Source: Flavobacterium franklandianum (GTDB lineage: Bacteria; Bacteroidota; Bacteroidia; Flavobacteriales; Flavobacteriaceae). From it: DNA of 64,000 nt. Of the stretch, positions 46,865 through 54,480 are shown one piece after another. Position 1 is the first letter of the stretch; each line of letters begins with the position of its first letter. Location of the stretch: the NCBI RefSeq assembly GCF_007097365.1, contig NZ_VJZR01000010.1, positions 62,001 through 126,000 on the forward strand. The letters are read 5' to 3'. The notes under the pieces are model-generated. The model searched no databases. It saw only the letters and a program-made list of their open reading frames with translations, and was not told the origin of the DNA. The position numbers and the translations under genes were made by a program.

Positions 46865-47704
46865 TTATTTGAGTGTCAGTGGATGTCCACAATGATAACA
46901 AAATTTAGAATTAGGGTTATGATTGGCGACACCACAATTTTCACATGAATTTTTTTCAAGTTCAGTTTTGTTGGTGTTCGTTCTTGTAAATTCGGCGGTT
47001 ACAATTCCTGTGGGAACGGCGATGATTCCGTAACCGAGAATCATAACCATCGAGGCGATGAATTGTCCCAAAGGTGTTCCGGGTGAGATGTCGCCATAAC
47101 CCACGGTTGTCAGTGTCACGATGGTCCAATAAATACTCATTGGAATGCTGGTAAATCCGTTTTCTTCGCCTTCGACAACGTACATTATCGAGCCGATTAG
47201 AATAGTGCTAATGAGAACAAAATAAAGGAATACAGTGATTTTGCCTCGGCTAGCATTCAGTGCTTTTAGCAAATGAATGGACTGTCCTGTAAATTTTGGA
47301 TGGTTTAATATTTTGAATAATCGCAATAATCTCAAGGCACGTATTATTGAAAAAACTTTGGAACCCACTAAGAAAAAGGATAAATACATGGGTAGAATAG
47401 CAAGTAAATCGATGATGCCAAAGATGCTGAAAATATAATTTCGAGGTCTATTGGTGGTGGCTATTCTTAGCAAATATTCAAGGGTAAAAAAACCAGTTAT
47501 AATCCATTCGAGAATAATGAGTTCATGGTGGTATTTGGCATCAAATCCTTTTACGGTTTCGAGCATTACCAAGAAAACGCTCAAGAGAATTAGTCCCAAA
47601 AGAATCAAGTCGAATAATCTTCCTGCGACTGTATCTGTACCATAAATGATGATATGGATTCTTTGCCTAAGAAGGTTGAGTTTTGATTTTGGTTTGCGTA
47701 TCAT
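46865..47704 (-). CDS. Voltage-gated-like potassium channel with C-terminal zinc ribbon
   Basis: A 279-residue ion channel from the ATG at 47704. Six membrane helices are visible, with an S4-like voltage sensor (SIIRALRLLRLFKIL) and the pore and selectivity filter TLTTVGYGDISPGTP. After the last helix (GYGIIAVPTGIVTAEF) the tail holds a zinc ribbon CENCGVANHNPNSKFCYHCG near the C-terminus. This KCh build is common in bacteria, but the added ribbon is less usual. It ends 5 bases after the family A repeat and follows the exonuclease gene after 10 bases. Confidence 0.92.
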   Translation of the reverse strand: MIRKPKSKLNLLRQRIHIIIYGTDTVAGRLFDLILLGLILLSVFLVMLETVKGFDAKYHHELIILEWIITGFFTLEYLLRIATTNRPRNYIFSIFGIIDLLAILPMYLSFFLVGSKVFSIIRALRLLRLFKILNHPKFTGQSIHLLKALNASRGKITVFLYFVLISTILIGSIMYVVEGEENGFTSIPMSIYWTIVTLTTVGYGDISPGTPLGQFIASMVMILGYGIIAVPTGIVTAEFTRTNTNKTELEKNSCENCGVANHNPNSKFCYHCGHPLTLK

Positions 47705-47714
47705 CAAATATAAA

Positions 47715-49076
47715 TTAAAAATTTATAATCTTGATTGTTTTTGACTTTCGAATATAGCTTTGAATACTGTTTCGAGTATCCCGATTGCTTTGCATTGGCG
47801 TGATGATATTCCTTAGAATTTCGATATTGTTGATTTGGTAATTCAAATCGTAAAAAGCATATCCTTTGTAGACTCCATTTTCTATTAAAATCGCACTACG
47901 CTCAGAAATGGTGCGACCTCTATCAAGAATTGCCAACGTTTTGTTGTCGAATATATTATTTTCTATGAAGGCTTGAACTCGTAAATTATATTGTTCGGGA
48001 GCTATTTTCTCAACACAAGCGCCATCGCATTCGTTGATGGTATGCTGAAAACAATGTGTTTTGGTTTCGTATAAACCAGTCAGTTTCTGGCATAAATGAT
48101 AATGCGAACTGATGCGAAACAAAGCGTCTTTTCCTTCTTGCAGGGAAGTATATGATTTTACTTCTTTCTTGCGACCGTCGGCTTTTTGTAGTTTTAAATT
48201 CAGATAACCGTTGGCATCTTTCTCGACATAAACTGCCCAAGAAAAATTGCTTTTTGGGGACATTCGGTTGTAGATTGGACGGTGAATTTTGACTTCTTGA
48301 GATTCTTTCAAAAGTGCAATCAATTCGCTTCCTGTTTCTTCATAAGTTACGGTAAAAACTTCATTTTGGATTTTCTTGGCACTTTTGGTGATTCCCGTAA
48401 AATGCTGATTCACCCTTTTTTTAATATTTCGGCTTTTGCCAATAAAGATTATGCCACCGTTTTCTTTATGGATGTAATAAATTCCTGTTTTTGAAGGCAG
48501 ATTCTCCACAATATCCATCAGTTTGGGAGCAATTCCTTTTTTGACTTCAAATTTGATGAGTTCTTTTACAATTTCTTTATCCAAATCTTTGTCTAAAAGC
48601 ATTTTAAACAATTTTACAGTTGCCATCGCATCGCCGCTCGCACGATGTCTGTCGGCCATTGGGATTCCTAAAGCACGAACCAATTTTCCTAAACTGTGGG
48701 AAGTTTGCTCTGGCAATAATCTCTTGGATAATTCGACAGTACAAAGTGTTTTTATATTGAAATCATATCCCAAACGACGAAATTCAGTGCGAAGAATTCG
48801 GTAATCGAAATCGGCGTTGTGTGCCACTAAAACGCAATCATTAGTCATTTCGATAATGCGTTTGGCTACTTCAAAAAACTTTGGAGCAGAGCGCAACATG
48901 GCATTATTAATTCCAGTCAATTTCACTACAAACGGCTGAATTGGAATTTCAGGATTGACTAAGCTAATGAACTGGTCTACGATTTCGTGACCGTCAAATT
49001 TATAAATGGCAATTTCCGTGATTCCTTCTTCGTTGAATTGTCCTCCGGTAGTTTCTATGTCGAGTATTGCGTACAA
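47715..49076 (-). CDS. DEDD exonuclease fused to a GIY-YIG endonuclease domain
   Basis: A 453-residue fusion. Residues 1-160 form a DnaQ-like 3'-5' exonuclease with D6 and E8 in DIETTGG, HNADFDYRILR (86-96) and HRASGDA (144-150). Residues about 195-280 form a UvrC-type GIY-YIG domain (TGIYYIHKENGGIIFIGKSRNIKKRVNQHF, and NRMSPKSNFSW). The C-terminal part has four cysteines. It starts at a TTG; no ATG fits upstream, and the family begins MYAILDIETT. A role in DNA repair or incision is likely, in place of or besides UvrC and DnaQ. Confidence 0.88.
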   Translation of the reverse strand: MYAILDIETTGGQFNEEGITEIAIYKFDGHEIVDQFISLVNPEIPIQPFVVKLTGINNAMLRSAPKFFEVAKRIIEMTNDCVLVAHNADFDYRILRTEFRRLGYDFNIKTLCTVELSKRLLPEQTSHSLGKLVRALGIPMADRHRASGDAMATVKLFKMLLDKDLDKEIVKELIKFEVKKGIAPKLMDIVENLPSKTGIYYIHKENGGIIFIGKSRNIKKRVNQHFTGITKSAKKIQNEVFTVTYEETGSELIALLKESQEVKIHRPIYNRMSPKSNFSWAVYVEKDANGYLNLKLQKADGRKKEVKSYTSLQEGKDALFRISSHYHLCQKLTGLYETKTHCFQHTINECDGACVEKIAPEQYNLRVQAFIENNIFDNKTLAILDRGRTISERSAILIENGVYKGYAFYDLNYQINNIEILRNIITPMQSNRDTRNSIQSYIRKSKTIKIINF

Positions 49077-49104
49077 AATAAGTGTTCGGTGTTCAGTTTT
49101 TAGT

Positions 49105-49158
49105 CTTCAGATTTCAAATCTGAATTCAAAAAGCGTTAATCTTAAATCAAAAATCAAA
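49105..49158 (+). repeat. Weak 7-bp repeats and a palindrome between yggS and the exonuclease gene
   Basis: CAGATTT-C-AAATCTG (49109-49123) is a perfect 15-base palindrome, and TAATCTT, AAATCAA, AAATCAA (49138-49158) follow in 7-bp phase. It seems to be a degenerate relative of the heptamer arrays elsewhere in the window. Confidence 0.45.
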
Positions 49159-49822
49159 TTCGTCCCCCAAAGATACTACTTCCTATCCGAACCATCGTAC
49201 TTCCGCATTCAATTGCGAGTTGATAATCGCCAGACATTCCCATTGATAATGTAGAGACGCGATTAATCGCGTCTTTACGCAATTGCAACTTATCAAAAAT
49301 CGATTTCAAATGGGTGAATTCTTTCTTGATTTGGTTTTGATTATCCGTAAAAGTCGCCATTCCCATTAATCCAACGATTCGAATGTTTTTCATTCCATCT
49401 TTGTCATTCTGAACGAAGTGAAGAATCTCGTTGAGTTCTTCTTCATCCAAGCCAAATTTACTTTCTTCTTCGGCAATATATATTTGTAATAAACAATCGA
49501 TAATTCTATTGTTTTTTTTAGCTTGTTTGTTGATTTCTTCCAATAATTTCAAGCTATCCACACCGTGAATCAAACTCACAAATGGCGCCATAAATTTGAC
49601 CTTGTTCGTCTGAACGTGACCAATCATATGCCATTCGATATCTTTTGGCATCGCTTCCCATTTTTCGGCCATTTCTTGGATTTTGTTTTCGCCAAAAATG
49701 CGTTGACCCGCATCATACCCTTCCATCAAATCGGGAATGGGTTTGGTTTTAGAAACGGCAACAAGAGTTACAGTTGATGGTAAAGTGGATTTTATTTTGA
49801 GGAGGTTTTGTGCGATTGACAT
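49154..49822 (-). CDS. yggS: YggS-family PLP-binding protein
   Basis: A 222-residue single-domain TIM barrel that keeps pyridoxal phosphate balanced; the PLP lysine is K25 in VAVSKTKP. Other landmarks are FGENKIQEM, WHMIGHVQTNKVK, RIVGLMGMAT, STLSMGMSGDY and ECGSTMVRIGSSIFG. Two short stretches look foreign: residues 130-141 (LNEILHFVQNDK) and 182-191 (RKDAINRVST). The DNA under each matches known kinds of bacterial palindromic repeat, and both keep the frame. They fall in loops, so activity is probably kept. Its ATG follows the dehydrogenase stop after 6 bases. Confidence 0.93.
   Translation of the reverse strand: MSIAQNLLKIKSTLPSTVTLVAVSKTKPIPDLMEGYDAGQRIFGENKIQEMAEKWEAMPKDIEWHMIGHVQTNKVKFMAPFVSLIHGVDSLKLLEEINKQAKKNNRIIDCLLQIYIAEEESKFGLDEEELNEILHFVQNDKDGMKNIRIVGLMGMATFTDNQNQIKKEFTHLKSIFDKLQLRKDAINRVSTLSMGMSGDYQLAIECGSTMVRIGSSIFGGRI
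49251..49279. repeat. Palindromic repeat inside yggS (GTAGAGACGCGATT type)
   Basis: GTAGAGACGCGATT and its reverse complement (one mismatch, GTAAAGACGCGATT) meet at ATTAAT to form an almost perfect 28-base palindrome. It is translated on the minus strand as RKDAINRVST. I know this palindrome from intergenic regions of several unrelated bacteria. Confidence 0.8.
49401..49435. repeat. Second repeat inside yggS (CATTCTGAACGAAGTGAAG type)
   Basis: TTGTCATTCTGAACG followed by AAGTGAAGAATCTCG is close to a widespread bacterial repeat (TCATTCTGAGCGAAGCGAAG). It is translated as part of NEILHFVQNDK. ATTCT and AGAAT at its ends are complementary. Confidence 0.75.
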
Positions 49823-49828
49823 ATTTTA

Positions 49829-50716
49829 TTATATAAACTGTTTCGAAATTTTCTCCGCTTTCTTACTTTCGCTATAATCATAAAAACCTTCACCAGATTT
49901 CACGCCCAATTTTCCAGCACGAACCATATTGACCAATAAAGGGCAAGGAGCGTATTTCGGGTTTTTGAAACCGTCGTACATCACATTCAAAATGGCCAAG
50001 CATACGTCAAGCCCAATAAAATCAGCTAATTGCAAAGGTCCCATCGGGTGTCCCAGACCGAGTTTCATCACGGTGTCAATTTCATAAACACCAGCCACTT
50101 TGTTGTACAGTGTTTCGATGGCTTCGTTTATCATTGGCATCAAAATTCTGTTGGCAACAAAACCAGGATAATCGTTGACTTCAACGGGAGTTTTACCCAG
50201 TTTTTCGGACAAAGTCATAATGATTTTCGTCACTTCATCGCTCGTATTATAACCACGAATGATTTCGACCAATTTCATTATCGGCACAGGATTCATAAAA
50301 TGCATTCCAATAACGCGTTCCGGATGAGCCACAACAGCACCAATTTGTGTAATAGAAATAGAAGAAGTATTGGTTGCCAAAATCGTATTATGCGAACAAA
50401 CTTCGTTCAATTGCTTGAAAATATTGAGTTTTAATTCCACGTTTTCGGTAGCTGCTTCAACAACCAAATCTACACCAACAACACCGTCTTTTATATCAGT
50501 ATAAGTAATAATATTACTGATGGTTTTGAATTTTTCTTCTTCGGTAATGGTTCCTTTGGCAACCATTCGGTCTAAATTGGCAAAAATAGTTGCCATTCCT
50601 TTATCCAATGATTTTTCGGAAACGTCAATCAGTTTTACGGTAAAACCACATTGCGCAAAGGTATGTGCAATTCCGTTGCCCATTGTTCCTGCTCCGATTA
50701 CGGCTATTATTTTCAT
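49829..50716 (-). CDS. 3-hydroxybutyryl-CoA dehydrogenase (3-hydroxyacyl-CoA dehydrogenase family)
   Basis: A 295-residue NAD-dependent enzyme with Rossmann motif IAVIGAGTMGNGIAHTFAQ and VVEAATENVELK, the catalytic His region in HFMNPVPIMKLVEIIRG, and DYPGFVANRILMPMINEA before the C-terminal dimer domain (GLGHPMGPLQLADFIGLD). It interconverts 3-hydroxyacyl-CoA and 3-oxoacyl-CoA in beta-oxidation or butanoate metabolism. It lies on the same strand as yggS, 6 bases upstream. Confidence 0.94.
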   Translation of the reverse strand: MKIIAVIGAGTMGNGIAHTFAQCGFTVKLIDVSEKSLDKGMATIFANLDRMVAKGTITEEEKFKTISNIITYTDIKDGVVGVDLVVEAATENVELKLNIFKQLNEVCSHNTILATNTSSISITQIGAVVAHPERVIGMHFMNPVPIMKLVEIIRGYNTSDEVTKIIMTLSEKLGKTPVEVNDYPGFVANRILMPMINEAIETLYNKVAGVYEIDTVMKLGLGHPMGPLQLADFIGLDVCLAILNVMYDGFKNPKYAPCPLLVNMVRAGKLGVKSGEGFYDYSESKKAEKISKQFI

Positions 50717-50766
50717 GTTATTATACTATAAACCCGTTAGGTGTAATTTAAAATGTTATTTATATT

Positions 50767-50906
50767 AAACGCATAGAATCATAGATTTTATAAGGCGTTT
50801 TACTTTTTGATAGTGATACATAGCTGTGAATCCAAGACCCGAGCGATAGCGAACAGGCGAAGCAATTGGTCTATCGAATTCTTTTTTTCTATATTTCTAT
50901 GCGTTT
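50767..50906. repeat. 140-bp element with terminal inverted repeats
   Basis: AAACGCATAGAA (50767-50778) and TTCTATGCGTTT (50895-50906) are perfect inverted repeats of 12 bp, extended to 19 bp with two mismatches. Between them is about 116 bp with no reading frame. It lies between the methyltransferase stop (50957) and the dehydrogenase start (50716). No clear target-site duplication was found. Confidence 0.65.
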
Positions 50907-50956
50907 CAATTTTTTATTTCTAATAATTTAATAATTGCACCAATGAGTTACTACGA

Positions 50957-51952
50957 TTATTTCTCTAAAATGTGCAAAAATTCAGTTGTGCTACTTGCTG
51001 TGTGAATTCTATTTTCGGTTTTGTCGGCTTTAAAACGTTGGTAATTGGTGGTCACCAAATCGTATTTTCCGTATTTGGACATAATAGTTCTAATTTCGTC
51101 TTCGGTCATTAAACCTTCGTTGTTGTAACTTAAAAAAGTATAATTGAAATTAGCGTTTTTTACCAACTCTTCAAAGGATTTTCTAACATTTGTTTTACTA
51201 CAATAATCCGAACGATTGTACTCTCTCAGACCTGTTTTTCCTTTTGGAATAAAGGTATCGTATTTTGCTATTGTGTTTAATAAGTGATAATTAGAGCCGT
51301 ATTGACGAGCATTATATGGTGGATCCAAATACAAAATATCACCTTCGATTTTCTTTATCAAAAGATTGCTATCTTCATTGAAAACTTCATGTTCGTTGTC
51401 GTTTATAGAGAAAATAGCGGGTTCCAAAACAAGATTTTTCTGTGCCGATTTCTTGATTTTTTTTAAATAAGCACCATAAACCGAAGCTGTATTTGCCACT
51501 TTATCAGCGCTTTCTAGTAAAGAAGCCAAAAGGAAATAATAGGCTTTTGAATTTATAATTTTTTCCCTTTTCCAACTTCCTATTTGTTGCCGAATAGCAT
51601 CAATTTTTTTTCCGTTGTGTTCAGAGAAATAGAGTCTTTCTTTTGCTCCGTTTTCGGAATATTCATTGAAAATAAAACCTTCAATTCCGTTGAGTTGATT
51701 GAGTTCTTCGATGGCTGAATAAAAATCTAATGGTTCGTGATTTTCAATATAATTTTTATTCAAAACATAGCTGTAATATTCTAAATCATTACTAATCACT
51801 TTTTTTACATTGGGTTTAAAAGTTCTGCCCACAATTCCGGTTCCGGCAAATAAATCACAAAAAGTTTTTTGCGACAAATCCTCTCCAACTACTGAATTCA
51901 CAGCCGTTTTAATGAAGGAAGATAACTTTTGTTTGGAGCCGATGTAGTTCAT
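50957..51952 (-). CDS. DNA adenine-N6 methyltransferase (D12 class)
   Basis: A 331-residue alpha-class adenine methyltransferase. Motif X is NYIGSKQKL (2-10), motif I DLFAGTGIVG (33-42), motif II SNDLEYYSY, and the catalytic motif IV LDPPYNARQYG (209-219). The target-recognition region lies between I and IV. The hypothetical gene 51959-52570 ends 6 bases before its start and is probably its partner restriction enzyme. The specificity cannot be read from sequence; a Dam-like orphan role is possible but the pairing favours a type II system. Confidence 0.9.
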   Translation of the reverse strand: MNYIGSKQKLSSFIKTAVNSVVGEDLSQKTFCDLFAGTGIVGRTFKPNVKKVISNDLEYYSYVLNKNYIENHEPLDFYSAIEELNQLNGIEGFIFNEYSENGAKERLYFSEHNGKKIDAIRQQIGSWKREKIINSKAYYFLLASLLESADKVANTASVYGAYLKKIKKSAQKNLVLEPAIFSINDNEHEVFNEDSNLLIKKIEGDILYLDPPYNARQYGSNYHLLNTIAKYDTFIPKGKTGLREYNRSDYCSKTNVRKSFEELVKNANFNYTFLSYNNEGLMTEDEIRTIMSKYGKYDLVTTNYQRFKADKTENRIHTASSTTEFLHILEK

Positions 51953-51958
51953 ATTATA

Positions 51959-52570
51959 TTAATTTTCAACCCAAATAAGGTCGGATAAAATGGTGTTATT
52001 TTCTAGATTGATTGGGATTAAATTCTCTGAATTAAAATTTTCGACATACGTATCAATTTCTGATTTCAAGAGTTTAATTTCTGCTTTTAGTTTCCAATGT
52101 TCCTTATTTTTTTCGACCAAAACGATGAATAATCTGTTTTTCAAATGCTTTCTGCTTTCCTGACTTTGGTTCAAATACAGCCATTGAATCAATTCGGCAG
52201 GATTGTTTTTAGCGTAAGCCACAGTTTGGTTAAACCCTATTGGGAAAACCGTAGTTTTATGGTCAAAACAAGTTTTATTTATGGTGAAATCAATTAGTTT
52301 ATCGAATTTATTTATGTTGGGTGTTACTTTTTCGTGCAATGAAAATAGGTTTTCAACTGCTTCGGCAGACCAAAAATTATACCATCTGTTCAAAGCATAA
52401 TTGTGAACTTCTTCATCAAATGAAGCTGTTTTTTCTAATAATTTTTCAAAAGTATAAGTCGAATAGATAAAACTAGTTTTTGCATCCCAGTCATCAGATT
52501 GTTTTCGTCCCCATTTATAAGGATAAATCAATCTTTTTTTTAATTCAGTTTCAACTCGTAATAAATCCAT
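51959..52570 (-). CDS. Hypothetical protein, candidate type II restriction endonuclease
   Basis: A 203-residue soluble protein of no family I can name. A possible PD-(D/E)xK-like core is present: LIDF (D94) and, eight residues later, FDHKTTVFP (D103-x-K105), followed by a hydrophobic strand RLFIVLVE (about 146-153). Upstream, NRWYNFWSAEAVENLF may supply a helix with an acidic residue. Together with the methyltransferase 6 bases downstream on the same strand this suggests the R gene of an R-M pair. The assignment rests on motif spacing and context only. Confidence 0.5.
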   Translation of the reverse strand: MDLLRVETELKKRLIYPYKWGRKQSDDWDAKTSFIYSTYTFEKLLEKTASFDEEVHNYALNRWYNFWSAEAVENLFSLHEKVTPNINKFDKLIDFTINKTCFDHKTTVFPIGFNQTVAYAKNNPAELIQWLYLNQSQESRKHLKNRLFIVLVEKNKEHWKLKAEIKLLKSEIDTYVENFNSENLIPINLENNTILSDLIWVEN

Positions 52571-52632
52571 AATTTAAAATTTGTTTAGAATTCAAATTGA
52601 ATTGATCTTTGGAAAACTAATAAGATTGTTTT

Positions 52633-53595
52633 TTACTTAAAACAATCAATAATTTGGTACGCCACTCTTAAAGCTTCTGTAGCTTGTTCCAATGTTACCA
52701 CTGGAGTAGTGTCATTATTGATGGCGTCGGCAAATGATTCCAATTCGTCCAGAATGGCGTTGTTTTGCTCCACATCGGGATTCGAAAAGTAGATTTGTTT
52801 TTTTACACCTTCGGCATTTTGTAGAATAATATCAAAATCTCCAGGAATTTCGGGAGCATCTTTCATTTTTACAACCTCACATTTTTTCTCCAAAAAGTCA
52901 ACTGAGATATAAGCATCTTTCTGGAAGAAACGTGATTTACGCATATTTTTCATTGAAATTCGGCTGGCAGTTAAATTAGCAACACAGCCATTTTCGAATT
53001 CAATTCGAGCATTGGCAATATCAGGAGTATCACTAATTACCGAAACTCCACTGGCGTGAATGTCTTTCACTTTCGAATTTACTACACTCAAAATAGCATC
53101 AATATCGTGAATCATTAAGTCTAAAACTACGGGAACATCAGTGCCACGTGGATTGAATTCAGCTAATCGATGGGTTTCAATAAACATCGGATTTTCAATC
53201 ATATTTTTGGTCGCTTTGAACGCAGGATTGAATCTTTCGACGTGACCTACTTGACCTTTGAGGTTATATTCTTTGGCTAAAGCTATGATTTCTTCCGCTT
53301 CGGCAACGGTATTTGAAATGGGTTTTTCTATAAAAACATGTTTACCCGATTTTATGGAAACTTTGGCACATTTGAAATGCGAAAGTGTGGGCGTTACAAT
53401 ATCGATAACATCGACGGCGTGGATTAAAGTGGCGATTGTGGAGAATTGCTTGTAGCCAAATTCCTTTGCCACTTTTTCTCCATTTTCTTGGTTTTCGTCA
53501 TAAAAACCAACTAATTCATATTTTTCAGATTGTTGTAACAATCTCAAATGTATTTTTCCAAGATGCCCAGCACCTAAAACGCCTACTTTTAACAT
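52633..53595 (-). CDS. Gfo/Idh/MocA-family oxidoreductase
   Basis: A 320-residue NAD(P)-dependent oxidoreductase from the ATG at 53595 (MLKVGVLGAGHLGKIHL); a TTG six codons upstream is rejected. Rossmann motif GAGHLGKIH, the EKPIS signature (near 95) with its conserved Lys, VGHVERFNPAF and DLMIHDIDAIL in the C-terminal domain are present. Members act on sugars or biliverdin-like and inositol substrates; the substrate is unknown here. Confidence 0.92.
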   Translation of the reverse strand: MLKVGVLGAGHLGKIHLRLLQQSEKYELVGFYDENQENGEKVAKEFGYKQFSTIATLIHAVDVIDIVTPTLSHFKCAKVSIKSGKHVFIEKPISNTVAEAEEIIALAKEYNLKGQVGHVERFNPAFKATKNMIENPMFIETHRLAEFNPRGTDVPVVLDLMIHDIDAILSVVNSKVKDIHASGVSVISDTPDIANARIEFENGCVANLTASRISMKNMRKSRFFQKDAYISVDFLEKKCEVVKMKDAPEIPGDFDIILQNAEGVKKQIYFSNPDVEQNNAILDELESFADAINNDTTPVVTLEQATEALRVAYQIIDCFK

Positions 53596-53726
53596 AAAAA
53601 TGATTTTCAACAAATATAAAATTTATTTGTTTATTGTCTATATTTTGTTGTTTAAAGTTTTGGAAATTGTTACTTGATTTTTGAATATTTAAAGTTTATT
53701 TTTACCGAAATAAATCAACCCAAATT

Positions 53727-54374
53727 TTGAAAGATACTGCCAAACATCAAGGACTTCGCAATCAATTAGTAACCCTTTTGAAAGAAAAAGGAATTACAGA
53801 TAAAGGTGTTTTGGAAGCTATTAGTAAAATACCACGACATCTCTTCTTGAATTCCAGCTTTGCCGATTATGCTTATCAAGACAAAGCATTTCCAATTGGT
53901 GCTGGACAAACCATATCGCAACCTTATACGGTGGCTTTTCAGAGTCAGTTATTAGAAGTAAAAAAAGACCATAAAATTCTTGAAATTGGAACGGGTTCTG
54001 GTTATCAGACAGCTGTTTTGTGTTTGATGGGAGCTAAAGTTTTCAGCGTAGAAAGGCAAAACGAATTATTCAAACAAACTTCGGCTTTATTGCCAAAATT
54101 AGAAATTGGAATACGCCCAAAACATCTTTCTTTTGGAGACGGTTATAAAGGGTTACCCAATCACGCTCCTTTTGACAGTATTATCGTTACGGCTGGTGCG
54201 CCAATAATACCGCAAGCTTTGATGGCACAACTAAAAATAGGAGGAAGGCTTGTAATTCCGCTTGGCGAAGATGTTCAAATTATGACTTTGCTTATCCGAA
54301 AAAATGAAACTCAGTTTGAAAAACACGAATTTGGAGATTTTAAATTTGTTCCTTTATTGGAGAATAAAAATTAA
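53727..54374 (+). CDS. pcm: Protein-L-isoaspartate O-methyltransferase
   Basis: A 215-residue SAM-dependent repair enzyme for damaged Asp/Asn residues. The start is a TTG at 53727, giving MKDTAKHQGLRNQLV as in relatives; no ATG is available upstream. The region GAGQTISQPYTVAFQSQLLE is the PCMT signature, ILEIGTGSGYQTAVL is SAM motif I, and FDSIIVTAGAP follows. It is flanked by a divergent oxidoreductase and a bidirectional terminator. Confidence 0.95.
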   Translation: MKDTAKHQGLRNQLVTLLKEKGITDKGVLEAISKIPRHLFLNSSFADYAYQDKAFPIGAGQTISQPYTVAFQSQLLEVKKDHKILEIGTGSGYQTAVLCLMGAKVFSVERQNELFKQTSALLPKLEIGIRPKHLSFGDGYKGLPNHAPFDSIIVTAGAPIIPQALMAQLKIGGRLVIPLGEDVQIMTLLIRKNETQFEKHEFGDFKFVPLLENKN

Positions 54375-54440
54375 AGGTTCTACTGGAAATGGTTTAATTC
54401 TTATGTGTTTCACATAAATGTCAGTTGTATCAAAATGGAT

Positions 54441-54480
54441 AAAATGCCGTCTCGTTTTTTAAGAACTAGACGGCATTTTT
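54441..54480. terminator. Bidirectional terminator between pcm and the Fic gene
   Basis: AAAATGCCGTCT and AGACGGCATTTT form a perfect 12-bp stem with a 15-base loop, flanked by A and T runs, so it can act in both directions between converging genes. Confidence 0.88.
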
